Origin: DATJAJ01 sp035622335
GTDB taxonomy: Archaea; Thermoproteota; Nitrososphaeria; Nitrososphaerales; Gagatemarchaeaceae
DNA length: 48,201 nucleotides
Assembly: GCA_035622335.1 (NCBI GenBank)
Contig: DASPVO010000071.1
Span: forward strand, 1 to 48,201
Reading direction: 5' to 3'
Each line of letters opens with the position of its first letter. Within the stretch, counting starts at the first letter, position 1. Positions 41,741 to 48,201 of the stretch are shown here, in pieces. A program made the position numbers and the translations under genes. Below the pieces are notes generated by a model. That model ran no database searches and was not told the DNA's origin. It saw only the letters and a list, made by a program, of their open reading frames with translations.

Positions 41741-42759
41741 CAAAGCGCGAACCTCGCTGTCACGACCACCGCCACCGCCGCGTAGAGCAGCTGCATGGCG
41801 AGGACTGAAACCACGAGTCCTCTCTCCTTGATGGGAGAGACCCTCATGAACGCGTGGACCAAGGCAGGGTAGGCAGGGGGCTGAAGGACACCGTCGGCGC
41901 TCACCGTCGTGTTTCCGAAGGCGCGCCTCTGCTTGAACGGGTTCCTCGACATAGCCTTCAGTGCGAAGTCCATCGCAGCGGGAATGCTCAGAATTATCGC
42001 GGCGAACTCTAGGCCTGACACGAGGCCGATCGCGGCCACGGCGGCTCCCGCCATCAGCGTCCCCGTGTCCCCTGGGAAGAGCCTCGCGGGATACCAGTTG
42101 AAGGCGAGGAACCCTACGAACGCGAGCGTGATGATGTAGCCGAGCACTGCCATCGCAGGATGGCCGGTCGCCTGTGAGAGGAGCGACATCGTTCCGAGCG
42201 AGATGACAGCCACCCCTCCCTCGAGCCCGTTGAAGCCGGCGAGCATGTTGGAGAAGTTCGCGCACGTGGTCACGGCTAGCGGTACCGCCACCAGAGGGTA
42301 GAGTAGACCCAGTTGGACGGAACCGATCACGGGGAGGAATATCGTGGTGCGTCCGGCGAGATAGTACATCAGCGGGACGGAAGCGAGGACGATCAGCAAC
42401 GGCTTCGTTCGCTGGTCGAGCTCGTGCAGGTCGTCCGCCGCGCCGACTATGCCTATCAGGGCTATGCTCGCAAAGGCAGCCGCGAACGCGACCGCTGAGC
42501 CGTCCACCGCGTAGTCCGCGACTAGGAAGACGGTGGAACCCGCGGCGATGCCCAAAAGGACGGCGAGGCCACCCATCTCGGCTCTGAGAGGCCTGTCGGG
42601 CTTGTGGACGTCTATTCCCGTGAGCCCCATCGAAAGGAACTTAGAGCTCTGGTACCTCGCGGCCAGGTATGAAGCAGATATCGACAGGACGAATGCTGAG
42701 GCGAGGACCTCAGGTCCGACGTCCCCTAGCGAGGCGATAATCTCAGAACCAACTCCCAG
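41740..42759 (-). CDS. Polyprenyl-phosphate sugar-1-phosphate transferase (MraY/WecA family)
   Basis: A multi-spanning enzyme that would transfer GlcNAc-1-P (or a related sugar phosphate) from a UDP-sugar to a polyprenyl/dolichyl phosphate, the first membrane step of a lipid-linked glycan. Family motifs: GIDVHKPDRPLRAEMGG, VGAADDLHELDQRTKP, TTCANFSNMLAGFNGLEGG and PARLFPGDTGTLMAGA. From the first ATG (42630, 296 aa) the first membrane helix is missing. The frame is open upstream and encodes it (VLASAFVLSISASYL, then AARYQSSKFLSMGL), but without ATG, GTG or TTG; the nearest usable codon is CTG at 42759, giving 339 aa. This start is less certain than the CTG at 38087. The stop overlaps the DUF354 gene start. 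Confidence 0.9.
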   Translation of the reverse strand: MGVGSEIIASLGDVGPEVLASAFVLSISASYLAARYQSSKFLSMGLTGIDVHKPDRPLRAEMGGLAVLLGIAAGSTVFLVADYAVDGSAVAFAAAFASIALIGIVGAADDLHELDQRTKPLLIVLASVPLMYYLAGRTTIFLPVIGSVQLGLLYPLVAVPLAVTTCANFSNMLAGFNGLEGGVAVISLGTMSLLSQATGHPAMAVLGYIITLAFVGFLAFNWYPARLFPGDTGTLMAGAAVAAIGLVSGLEFAAIILSIPAAMDFALKAMSRNPFKQRRAFGNTTVSADGVLQPPAYPALVHAFMRVSPIKERGLVVSVLAMQLLYAAVAVVVTARFAL

Positions 42760-42935
42760 AACAGTTTGGTGCCTGCGGCGAACGCGACGACCCAGACCAG
42801 GGTCGCCAAGATCAACCGAGGGGTCGATGATAAGAGCCCCGTGACTGACCAGAAACCTATCGTCAGGAGGGTCGACCCGAAGAAGGGTATGAAGGAGAAC
42901 GCGACAACCGCGGCTTGCCTAATCAGGGCTCGCAC
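42726..42935 (-). CDS. Small two-helix membrane protein
   Basis: A 69-aa protein with two hydrophobic segments (about 7-30 and 38-58) and basic ends (RQ at the start, RLSPR at the end). No family recognised. It starts with GTG at 42935, overlapping the nucleotidyltransferase end by 17 nt, and its end overlaps the extended start of the phosphosugar transferase. Its fit between the two genes and its clean hydrophobic pattern argue for a real gene; it could be a partner of the membrane transferase. AGGAG sits only 1 nt before the GTG, too close for a normal ribosome-binding site. Confidence 0.6.
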   Translation of the reverse strand: MRALIRQAAVVAFSFIPFFGSTLLTIGFWSVTGLLSSTPRLILATLVWVVAFAAGTKLFWELVLRLSPR

Positions 42936-43647
42936 GCTCCTGGCTCACGCTGACCGCGTTCGTGGAAAGGACTTGGTCGTTCACGCGCTCGAAGTCGGCC
43001 ATGGATCCGACGTCCGCCCAATTCGCGTCCTCATAGTAAGAGAAGAGTTTCTTCCCAGCCGCGAGGAGTCCGGGGAAGACCTCCGTCTCCAGACTGACGG
43101 TCCTTCCGACCTGGATGTGGTCGAAGATCTCGGGCTCTAGGACGTAGATCCCTGCGTTTGCGTTGTACTTCAGGGTAGGTTTCTCTTCGAACCTCAGGAT
43201 CTGGTTCCCGGTCGTCGTGACGTTCCCATAAGGAATCTTGACGTCGAACTTCTTGAGCGCGATTGTACCGACGCCCCCGTTCGCCCTATGAGAGCCCACG
43301 AGGTTGCCGATGTTGAGCGAGGTAACAATGTCTCCGTTCATGGCTAGAAACGTTCCCTCGACCTCCTTCTCGGCGGTCTTCAGCTGTCCGCCCGTCCCGA
43401 GCGGGCTGTCTGACTGGCCATAGGCGATGCTAACTCCGAGCTCAGACCCGTCTCCGAACGCGTCGATTATCTGCTTCTTGAGGTAAGCGACGCAGACCAC
43501 GAATTCCTGAACGCCGTACGACTGGAGGTACTTTATCGTGTGCTCCAAGAGGGGCCTTCCCCCAATTGGAAGCATGACCTTGGGAATCACGTACGTGAGG
43601 GGACGCATCCTGGTCCCAGCGCCTCCCGCGAGGATGACCGCCTTCAT
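42919..43647 (-). CDS. Sugar-1-phosphate nucleotidyltransferase
   Basis: A 242-aa NTP-transferase domain: MKAVILAGGAGTRMRPLT is the nucleotide-binding signature, VIPKVMLPIGGRPLLEH the phosphate loop with the conserved Lys, FLAMNGDIVTSLNI the metal-binding Asp region, ILRFEEKPTLKYNANAGIYVL the EKP sugar-binding motif, and WADVGSMADFERVN the end. It makes an NDP-sugar from a sugar-1-phosphate in the cytoplasm (GDP-mannose, UDP-glucose or dTDP-glucose type); no C-terminal left-handed beta-helix is present, so it lacks the acetyltransferase domain of GlmU-like proteins. The start is ATG at 43647. It heads the run of overlapping genes that includes the phosphosugar transferase. Confidence 0.93.
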   Translation of the reverse strand: MKAVILAGGAGTRMRPLTYVIPKVMLPIGGRPLLEHTIKYLQSYGVQEFVVCVAYLKKQIIDAFGDGSELGVSIAYGQSDSPLGTGGQLKTAEKEVEGTFLAMNGDIVTSLNIGNLVGSHRANGGVGTIALKKFDVKIPYGNVTTTGNQILRFEEKPTLKYNANAGIYVLEPEIFDHIQVGRTVSLETEVFPGLLAAGKKLFSYYEDANWADVGSMADFERVNDQVLSTNAVSVSQERASPD

Positions 43648-43702
43648 GGCGCGGGTTCGGCCATAGTGTCGTTCGACTCGACCGATGCTCCTTCGCAGCG
43701 TG

Positions 43703-44143
43703 TCAGCGGTAATCTCTCCCTGAATATAATCTGCCGAGGAACCTGATGTAGCTCTGGTCGGAGCGCCACGCCTTCGCGAGGAAGTTCCCCCATGAGCACG
43801 CAGCCTCCGAGAAGCTCCAGGCCATCCTGGTGCCGACGAGCATCTCAGAATACAGCGTGTCTCCTAGCTGCTGAAGCTTCTTCAGCACTGAAACGAGAGC
43901 ACGAAGTAGGTCCACGCTCTGAAGCCTCACGTTCAGTCTGACGGCGAGGCCGTACAGAGACCGGTCGAGGCGATTGAGCCTGAACCACGTATGGTTCCTT
44001 ATCGAGAGTGCCATTTGTTTCTTGAGGAGGGATCTGGTGAATCTGTCGGCGATGTTGCTTGCCGATTGTGTGTTCTCCCTCGTTGATTCTCTCTGCGAGG
44101 ATTGGATAGAATGCACTCTGGGGTAATCCGTGGAGGTGCTCAC
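43703..44143 (-). CDS. Hypothetical protein, probably leaderless
   Basis: A 146-aa protein: a polar Ser/Thr/Arg-rich first 40 residues, then a helical, basic part (LSIRNHTWFRLNRLDRSLYGLAV, LLRALVSVLKKLQQLGD, SEMLVGTRMAWSFSEAA) and RSDQSYIRFLGRLYSGRDYR. I recognise no family. It is supported by a TATA box (AATATATG) centred about 26 nt before GTG 44143, which predicts a leaderless transcript starting at this codon, and by its place 55 nt upstream of the nucleotidyltransferase on the same strand. The overlapping frame at 43845-44195 looks like a shadow. It could be the first gene of the minus-strand operon, perhaps a small DNA- or nucleotide-binding protein (a guess). Confidence 0.55.
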   Translation of the reverse strand: MSTSTDYPRVHSIQSSQRESTRENTQSASNIADRFTRSLLKKQMALSIRNHTWFRLNRLDRSLYGLAVRLNVRLQSVDLLRALVSVLKKLQQLGDTLYSEMLVGTRMAWSFSEAACSWGNFLAKAWRSDQSYIRFLGRLYSGRDYR

Positions 44144-44165
44144 AAGGACCCTTCGGTTTCATCGC

Positions 44166-44172
44166 ATATATT
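44166..44172 (-). promoter_or_regulatory. TATA box of the 146-aa gene and possibly the glycan operon
   Basis: Minus strand CCAATATATGCG; core centred 26 nt before GTG 44143. A run of A lies just upstream (AAAAACCA), as expected for a BRE-type flank. It probably drives the cluster of minus-strand genes down to at least 40376. Confidence 0.6.
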
Positions 44173-44484
44173 GGTTTTTGTGCACAGGTTCGCACATAGG
44201 CAAACCGACTAGTATGCAGAGTTCACCAAATGCGATTTATCGCCAGTGGGCAGAGGCAGAAGATTACAGTCTCGCCCGACAGGATGATTTATTCATCGCT
44301 TTTGCGTAAGGGTTTCATACTTTCACCACTGGGGGTTTCAGATATATACTGAGCGTGCCTATATGCTGACCGAAGAAATACACCGCATAACTTGATCATG
44401 GAGAGCCCACACAACGGCGCCAGACCTCGTAGGTAGAAATTCTGTATTCTAACTCCACACGCCATATAACCGAAAAAGGGCTGA
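44173..44484. other. Divergent intergenic region without identified genes
   Basis: This stretch of about 310 nt separates the minus-strand glycan cluster from a plus-strand Thr-rich protein gene. It contains several TATA-like words on the plus strand: GATATATACT (44341-44350) and CCTATATGC (about 44357-44365), besides the one at 44463. Multiple start sites or a short untranslated RNA are possible. No open frame with good composition, no tRNA-like arm and no strong hairpin was seen. Confidence 0.4.
44463..44470 (+). promoter_or_regulatory. TATA box of the 580-aa Thr-rich protein gene
   Basis: CATATAAC is centred about 27 nt before TTG 44494. With a leaderless transcript this places the start at that TTG, three codons inside the longest open frame (TTG 44485). 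Confidence 0.5.
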
Positions 44485-44493
44485 TTGGAATCA

Positions 44494-46236
44494 TTGAAAG
44501 CGGCTGTACTTTCTATCTTCATTCTCATTATCATAGGCGGTGCCTTCGCTCTCGCGTACGTCGCTCCCGCGATGAACAACGCGCCCGTTAGGACTTTCTT
44601 CCCAAGGTTTTCCACTCCAGGGTCGGTCTGGTGGGTCGGAGCGGATTCGACCGCCCCTTCGGCGTTGCCCAACACCGGAGCCAAGGGGACGATGACCGTC
44701 ATCAGCACATCGATCACCGGATGCCTTGCTTTCTGGGTAGCTGACGACCTCTCTGACAACATGTGGGGGCAGGTAGGGTACTACATCTGCAACTCGAGCA
44801 CGCCCACAGCGTTCTATCAGATCTGGAACCTGACCTCGGACACAGAGATCACGACAGGCACTACCAGCGTCGCCACGGGAACTCACACGTTTTCTATGTA
44901 TTCGGATAGCGGTGACACATGGGCGTATGCGTTAGATGGGACGATTTTCGGCACCTACGACATGGGAGCGAGTTCTTCTAGCACCACCTATCCGGTCTAC
45001 TCCCTGTCAGAGGAGGAAGCTAACAGCACCTTCAGCTTCCCCGAGGTCACTTTCAGCACCGCGATGATGAGCGAGCAGTCGGGCTCCTGGGGCGCGGTGC
45101 AGACCGCGGTCTCGTACGGGACGGGCTGGGGGGTAGAGGGTAACGACCAGCTCGCTGCGATTCCAGTCAACGAGTTCATCGTAGGAGGTTCACTTTCTGT
45201 ACTCAGCGCTGGAACGACTCTCTGGGGTAGCAGTTCGTCTAGCTCGACTGCGTCCTCCACCACATCGTCTACGACGTCGCTGGCGCCGGTCACTTCCACC
45301 GTCACGACGACCTCGACAGTGACCAGCACGTCGACCAAAACCTCGACTGTAACTTCCACGCAAACGGGGCCGACGACTACCGTGACGTCCACCACGACAT
45401 CGCCTTCCACTACGACGAAGACCTCGACCGTCACGACGACCCAGAGTTACACCAGTACCAGCACGACCACGATGACATCAACGGTGACCTCGACTCAGAC
45501 CGGACCCACCACAACCACCACGGTGACGAGCACTTCCTCTCCTACTACAACCACGACCACCAAGACCTCTACTACAACCACTACTCTTACCTCGACTGGG
45601 CCGACGACTACCACAACCGTAACTACGACCACGGGTCAATCAACGGTGACACAGTCAGTGACTGAGACCTCGACTCTGACCAGCACCACGACCGCCACGG
45701 ACACGACAACGTCTGTATCGACCCTGACCACGACGTCTACGATTGAGACATCGACCGCACCAACCGTGACTACCACAATGACTCAGACGACGTCCTATCC
45801 GGTCACTACGACGGTCACTAGCGTCTCTACATCGACTTCACCTCCATCTACATCTACCATGACTCAGACTACAATAGTCTCGGAGCCGACAACAGAGACG
45901 GAGACGGTGACTACGACTCATGTGCTGCTGGAGACCACCACGACAGCGACTACGACTCTGCCTCAAACCACAGTTACGGTTACTTCGGATGGATACCGCA
46001 ACGGGACCATCACTAGACAGGGACCTTCATCTACCGAGACTGAGACCGTTACGGTAACGGTCACAGTCTGCGTGTCCTCGTCCACTGGACAGGCAACCAA
46101 CTGCCAACCTCCTGCTAGCTCGTTCCCACCGCCGCTGGTGTTGCCCGCCGAGACTTTGCTCATATCGCTCGTAGGAGTGGCGGTCGCCTTGGTGGCGTAC
46201 CGGAGAGGACTCTTCACTCGCGCACCAGTAGAGTAG
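44494..46236 (+). CDS. Thr-rich stalked surface protein with C-terminal membrane anchor
   Basis: A 580-aa protein: signal segment at about 4-24 (LSIFILIIIGGAFALAYVAP), an ectodomain at about 28-240 containing a Trp-rich part (PGSVWWVGADST, CLAFWVADDLSDNMWGQVGYYICN, HTFSMYSDSGDTWAYALDGTIFGTYDM), then about 250 residues of almost pure Thr/Ser/Val repeats, a Pro-rich spacer with two Cys, a membrane helix (about 545-563, LISLVGVAVALVAY) and a basic end. The ectodomain has the look of a jelly-roll/lectin sandwich (paired strands WAYALDGTIFGTY), but I cannot assign the family. No PEFP motif, so it probably remains membrane-anchored. I chose TTG 44494 on TATA spacing; TTG 44485 is the alternative. 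It is convergent with the PEFP-tailed gene on its right. Confidence 0.88.
   Translation: MKAAVLSIFILIIIGGAFALAYVAPAMNNAPVRTFFPRFSTPGSVWWVGADSTAPSALPNTGAKGTMTVISTSITGCLAFWVADDLSDNMWGQVGYYICNSSTPTAFYQIWNLTSDTEITTGTTSVATGTHTFSMYSDSGDTWAYALDGTIFGTYDMGASSSSTTYPVYSLSEEEANSTFSFPEVTFSTAMMSEQSGSWGAVQTAVSYGTGWGVEGNDQLAAIPVNEFIVGGSLSVLSAGTTLWGSSSSSSTASSTTSSTTSLAPVTSTVTTTSTVTSTSTKTSTVTSTQTGPTTTVTSTTTSPSTTTKTSTVTTTQSYTSTSTTTMTSTVTSTQTGPTTTTTVTSTSSPTTTTTTKTSTTTTTLTSTGPTTTTTVTTTTGQSTVTQSVTETSTLTSTTTATDTTTSVSTLTTTSTIETSTAPTVTTTMTQTTSYPVTTTVTSVSTSTSPPSTSTMTQTTIVSEPTTETETVTTTHVLLETTTTATTTLPQTTVTVTSDGYRNGTITRQGPSSTETETVTVTVTVCVSSSTGQATNCQPPASSFPPPLVLPAETLLISLVGVAVALVAYRRGLFTRAPVE
45229..45990 (+). repeat. Thr-rich coding repeat (stalk)
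   Basis: About 250 codons, mostly ACN mixed with TCN and GTN, encoding units such as STVTSTQTGPTTT and TKTSTVTTT, the first of which occurs at least three times with small changes. Probably an O-glycosylated rod that lifts the N-terminal domain away from the membrane. Such DNA is prone to unequal exchange. Confidence 0.85.
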
Positions 46237-46397
46237 ACAAGTAAGGGACCTAGTCGTCCCGACTCTATACTTGGTTCTCGTGTTGAAATTGGCTCAAGTC
46301 TGTAATCTCAGCCGGTAGTCCGATGACCCGGACGCACTAGTAGCTGCGAAGACCCTATGAAACTAGGTGTAGATCGTACCTGGCTCAGATCGCAGAA

Positions 46398-47219
46398 TTA
46401 CTTAATCTGAACTTTCAGCGACCTACTCTTGAAGAAGAGCATCGCTGCGAAGAGGACACCAATCATAGTCACCATTCCCAAACTCGCGGGGAATTCAGGG
46501 ACTGTTGGAGGTGGGGGCAACTGCACGCAAGTCGTTGAAGTGACCGTCGAGGTCGTCGGAGCGGCCACAGTTGTGGTAGCTGTAATCGTCGTGGTTACTC
46601 CTGCTGTCGTCGTAGTTTCCGATGTAGCCGTGCTTGTGGAGATTGATGTCTGCGTCGCGGTCGCGGTAGTCGTTTGAGTGACGGTCTTTTCCTTCGTTGT
46701 CGTCTTGGTCACCGTGGAAGTCATTGTCGTGGTCTTGCCTCCTGTTGAGGTCCAAGCACCAATTGGAGATGAAACGTCCGGTGCGCCTGCCGGGCCGGAC
46801 GGGCAGGTAGTCTCAGTTGTAGTAATTGTCGTAGTAGTCGTTGGCGTTGTGGTAACCGTGTTAGTCGTTGTTGCTGTTCCGGTCGTGGTAACAGTTGAGG
46901 TCTGAACTGTCGTCACTATGGTAGTGCTTGTCACGGTAACGGTGCAGTCGGTGATCGTTGTGGTCTGGGTTGTGATAGCAGTCTTAGTGACAGTCTTGGT
47001 GACCGTGACGGTCACAGTCTTCTCCGAGTTACCATTCGCGCCCACGGGGGTCGAGCACGTCGCCGTGGAGGTTGACGTGCATGTGGATGGCGTCGCGAGA
47101 TTGCAACCTCCTTGAGTCGCGGGTGATGTTGCAAACGCGAGGGCGGAAGCCCCGGATAACGCGATGAGTGCAACGAAGAACGCTGCCGCCAGTGCTGTCC
47201 TACCCTTGACCGAAGCCAT
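46398..47219 (-). CDS. Thr-rich secreted protein with PEFP C-terminal sorting signal
   Basis: A 273-aa protein: signal peptide 1-30 (LAAAFFVALIALSGASALAFA), a short Cys-containing segment, then Thr/Val/Ser repeats (TVTVTVTKTVTKT, TTTMTSTVTKTTTKEKT) broken by a Cys/Pro/Gly linker, and a tail PPPPTVPEFPASLGMVTMIGVLFAAMLF followed by KSRSLKVQIK (the first part is given in two halves: PPPPTVPEFPAS and LGMVTMIGVLFAAMLF). PEFP, helix and basic end make it a candidate archaeosortase substrate. There is no large globular domain; it may itself be a glycosylated coat or spacer. The start is ATG at 47219. TATA CATATAA (minus TTATATG) is centred 30 nt upstream, and a shared motif lies 33 bp beyond that. 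Confidence 0.9.
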   Translation of the reverse strand: MASVKGRTALAAAFFVALIALSGASALAFATSPATQGGCNLATPSTCTSTSTATCSTPVGANGNSEKTVTVTVTKTVTKTAITTQTTTITDCTVTVTSTTIVTTVQTSTVTTTGTATTTNTVTTTPTTTTTITTTETTCPSGPAGAPDVSSPIGAWTSTGGKTTTMTSTVTKTTTKEKTVTQTTTATATQTSISTSTATSETTTTAGVTTTITATTTVAAPTTSTVTSTTCVQLPPPPTVPEFPASLGMVTMIGVLFAAMLFFKSRSLKVQIK

Positions 47220-47245
47220 TTACGAACCAACCGTGCCTCTTTCTG

Positions 47246-47252
47246 CATATAA
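47246..47252 (-). promoter_or_regulatory. TATA box of the PEFP Thr-rich gene
   Basis: Minus strand GGTTATATGCAG; core centred about 30 nt before ATG 47219, predicting a leader of about 3 nt. Confidence 0.6.
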
Positions 47253-47281
47253 CCATTCTGAAGGATAAGACAATGGGAATA

Positions 47282-47296
47282 GATTCTGGCTCTATT
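47282..47296. promoter_or_regulatory. Half-site shared with the 13580 dyad
   Basis: AGATTCTGGCTCTAT matches AGATTTGGGCTCTAT at 13580-13594 in 13 of 15 positions, in the same orientation relative to its gene, and begins about 33 bp from the TATA centre in both cases. The second arm of the dyad is not conserved here. Confidence 0.45.
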
Positions 47297-47347
47297 TTGG
47301 GAAAGTGAATCGGAGTTGATACTTACAATGACAAATCATTTCGAATG

Positions 47348-47378
47348 CTCTTCTGAGAAGAGTATGATACTCATACTC
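47348..47378. repeat. Overlapping short palindromes upstream of the PEFP Thr-rich gene
   Basis: CTCTTC-TGA-GAAGAG (47348-47362) overlaps GAGTAT-G-ATACTC (47360-47372), and ATACTC is repeated once more (47373-47378). It lies about 130-160 nt upstream of ATG 47219. It could be a regulator site or a small transcript hairpin. Confidence 0.4.
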
Positions 47379-47479
47379 AACTCGCCTGCGCGTGAAAGGG
47401 TTGATTTCTGATTGTATCACGATTTCGAGGTTCAAAACAAGCCGCCGAAGCTAGATTGTAACTCATTACAAAGAGGGAT

Positions 47480-47506
47480 GTTGGACGCGGAGCGATCCGC
47501 GCCAAC
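47480..47506 (-). terminator. Strong hairpin just after the 221-aa PEFP gene
   Basis: Eleven base pairs (GTTGG, then CGCGGA with a bulged A, against TCCGCGCCAAC) close a GCGA tetraloop. The hairpin begins 11 nt after the stop codon of the minus-strand gene at 47518. No long T-run follows on the minus strand (CATCCCTCTTTG), so it may be an RNA-end or processing structure more than a classical terminator. Confidence 0.5.
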
Positions 47507-47517
47507 AATTTTGGGGA

Positions 47518-48183
47518 TTACGCGCTCGGGATCTTTGAGAGCTTCCCTTTCATCAGGACCAGAACTGGTATTGCCAGTCCTAGCAGCGCCACCATGCCAA
47601 CCGGGAATTCGGGAACCCCTGTTGTGGGTGGTGGGAAGGGCGTCGAGGTCTCTAGGTCCACCGTCAGAGGTGAACACGATACACCTGGATTGCTGCCTCC
47701 ACTGTAGGTCGACTGTGACCACGGCTCTGCGCTGATCTTGAAGGAGCCCATTGCACCTGGGCTTGATGGGGCTGTCACCGTGATGGTGAACGGGAACGTA
47801 CCCGATATTCCTGACGAAGCGCAGGTGTTGGTTGCAGCGCAAGCGAGGCCGACTATGATTTGAGTGGACGACACGGTCGTTACCGTGTCGGCGCTTGTTA
47901 TTGAAACCGTCCATCCAGCCGTGACGCTGCTGACGGTTATGAGCATGTACTCGGCTGTCGACTTCCCAAAGTCGCTATAGCTGACGGTGTTCCCGGAAGT
48001 GAAGACTTGAGGTTGCGAGCTGACAGTGACTGTCGGGCTGCCTGAAGTCGAGCTGCCGTCGAAAGTGATCGTGTTGCAAACGCATGCGTAGACGGGGGTT
48101 GCAAGGGCTGCTGTCCCTATGAAGGCGAAGGTGGCGAGGAGACTGAGCGCGAGAATCGATGTTTTTCTATTCGTTCGACTCAT
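47518..48183 (-). CDS. Secreted protein with PEFP C-terminal sorting signal
   Basis: A 221-aa protein: signal peptide at about 1-33 (LALSLLATFAFIGTAALA), two Cys right after it (ACVCN), a beta-rich Ser/Thr ectodomain (TVTVSSQPQVF, YMLITVSSVTAGWTVSIT, FPFTITVTAPSS), and a tail TTGVPEFPVGMVALLGLAIPV followed by LVLMKGKLSK (the first part is given in two halves: TTGVPEFPVG and MVALLGLAIPV). PEFP, helix and Lys-rich end make it the third candidate archaeosortase substrate in the window. No family recognised. The start is ATG at 48183; an in-frame TTG three codons earlier (48192) is possible. The gene's promoter lies beyond the right edge. A strong hairpin follows the stop. Confidence 0.88.
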   Translation of the reverse strand: MSRTNRKTSILALSLLATFAFIGTAALATPVYACVCNTITFDGSSTSGSPTVTVSSQPQVFTSGNTVSYSDFGKSTAEYMLITVSSVTAGWTVSITSADTVTTVSSTQIIVGLACAATNTCASSGISGTFPFTITVTAPSSPGAMGSFKISAEPWSQSTYSGGSNPGVSCSPLTVDLETSTPFPPPTTGVPEFPVGMVALLGLAIPVLVLMKGKLSKIPSA

Positions 48184-48201
48184 GAAGAGCAATTCCGGAT
48201 T

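Noticed and set aside
41741..42265. N-terminal extension of the DUF354 gene to 42265
   Set aside because: The extension is an Arg/His-rich out-of-frame reading of the phosphosugar transferase; ATG 41740 with a TGATG overlap is the natural start.
44289..44886. Two minus-strand frames opposite the start of the Thr-rich protein gene
   Set aside because: The plus strand has a signal peptide, stalk and anchor in one frame plus a TATA box; the minus frames have shadow composition.
45229..45990. Could the ACN-rich tract be a CRISPR-like or satellite array
   Set aside because: Units are irregular, in frame and encode a Thr/Ser/Val stalk; there are no constant repeats with unique spacers.
46237..46397. 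Possible terminator hairpin GGGAC...GTCCC near 46245
   Set aside because: Only five pairs and no T-run follow. I also looked for tRNA-like arms here and found none.

Overview
The window looks like an archaeal chromosome segment devoted to the cell surface: glycan synthesis and export, and large secreted or membrane-anchored proteins. Archaeal signs are TATA boxes about 25-30 nt upstream of start codons (short-leader or leaderless transcripts), an archaeosortase-type transpeptidase with the C/R/H triad, C-terminal PEFP-type sorting tails, Thr-rich stalk proteins, a C-terminal winged helix resembling the archaeal HTH_45 family, and a 16S-complementary GGAGGTGAT site. A TACK-type (Nitrososphaeria-like) archaeon is my guess only; there is no rRNA or other marker in the window. 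I saw no tRNA, rRNA, CRISPR array or transposon.

Layout. (1) 1-3589, minus strand: membrane protein, NAD-dependent epimerase, a nucleotide-sugar dehydrogenase with a zinc ribbon inserted in its Rossmann domain, and the start of a second, ordinary dehydrogenase that runs off the left edge. (2) 3668-9254, minus: a 1483-aa protein ending in eight tandem Cys-containing Ig-like repeats, with the archaeosortase upstream. (3) 9341-23401, both strands: seven glycosyltransferases (four GT4, three GT2) interleaved with three surface proteins (a PEFP-tailed 273-aa protein, a duplicated 1005-aa protein and a 581-aa Ser/Thr-stalk protein). (4) 23405-44143, all minus and mostly with overlapping or abutting genes: nucleotidyltransferase, polyprenyl-phosphate sugar-1-P transferase, a DUF354-type glycosyltransferase fused to a winged helix, polysaccharide deacetylase, GT4, epimerase, four uncharacterised membrane proteins, two more GT4s, an ABC-2 exporter and a 1421-aa glycoside-hydrolase-like surface protein. 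(5) 44494-48183: three Thr-rich or secreted surface proteins, two with PEFP tails.

How it may work together (inference). The nucleotidyltransferase, epimerases and dehydrogenases make activated sugars, probably including uronic acids. The membrane phosphosugar transferase starts a lipid-linked glycan, GT4, GT2 and DUF354 enzymes extend it, the deacetylase edits it, and the ABC-2 transporter and/or the unknown membrane module moves it out. The archaeosortase would process the PEFP-tailed proteins, possibly joining them to lipid.

The most unusual points are: CTG as the apparent start codon in up to three genes, in one case with a well-placed GGAGG and a CTGA stop/start overlap; the zinc-ribbon dehydrogenase; the glycosyltransferase-winged-helix fusion; the uncharacterised four-gene membrane module at 32152-37081; and a shared promoter motif 33 bp from the TATA box of both PEFP genes whose promoters lie in the window.
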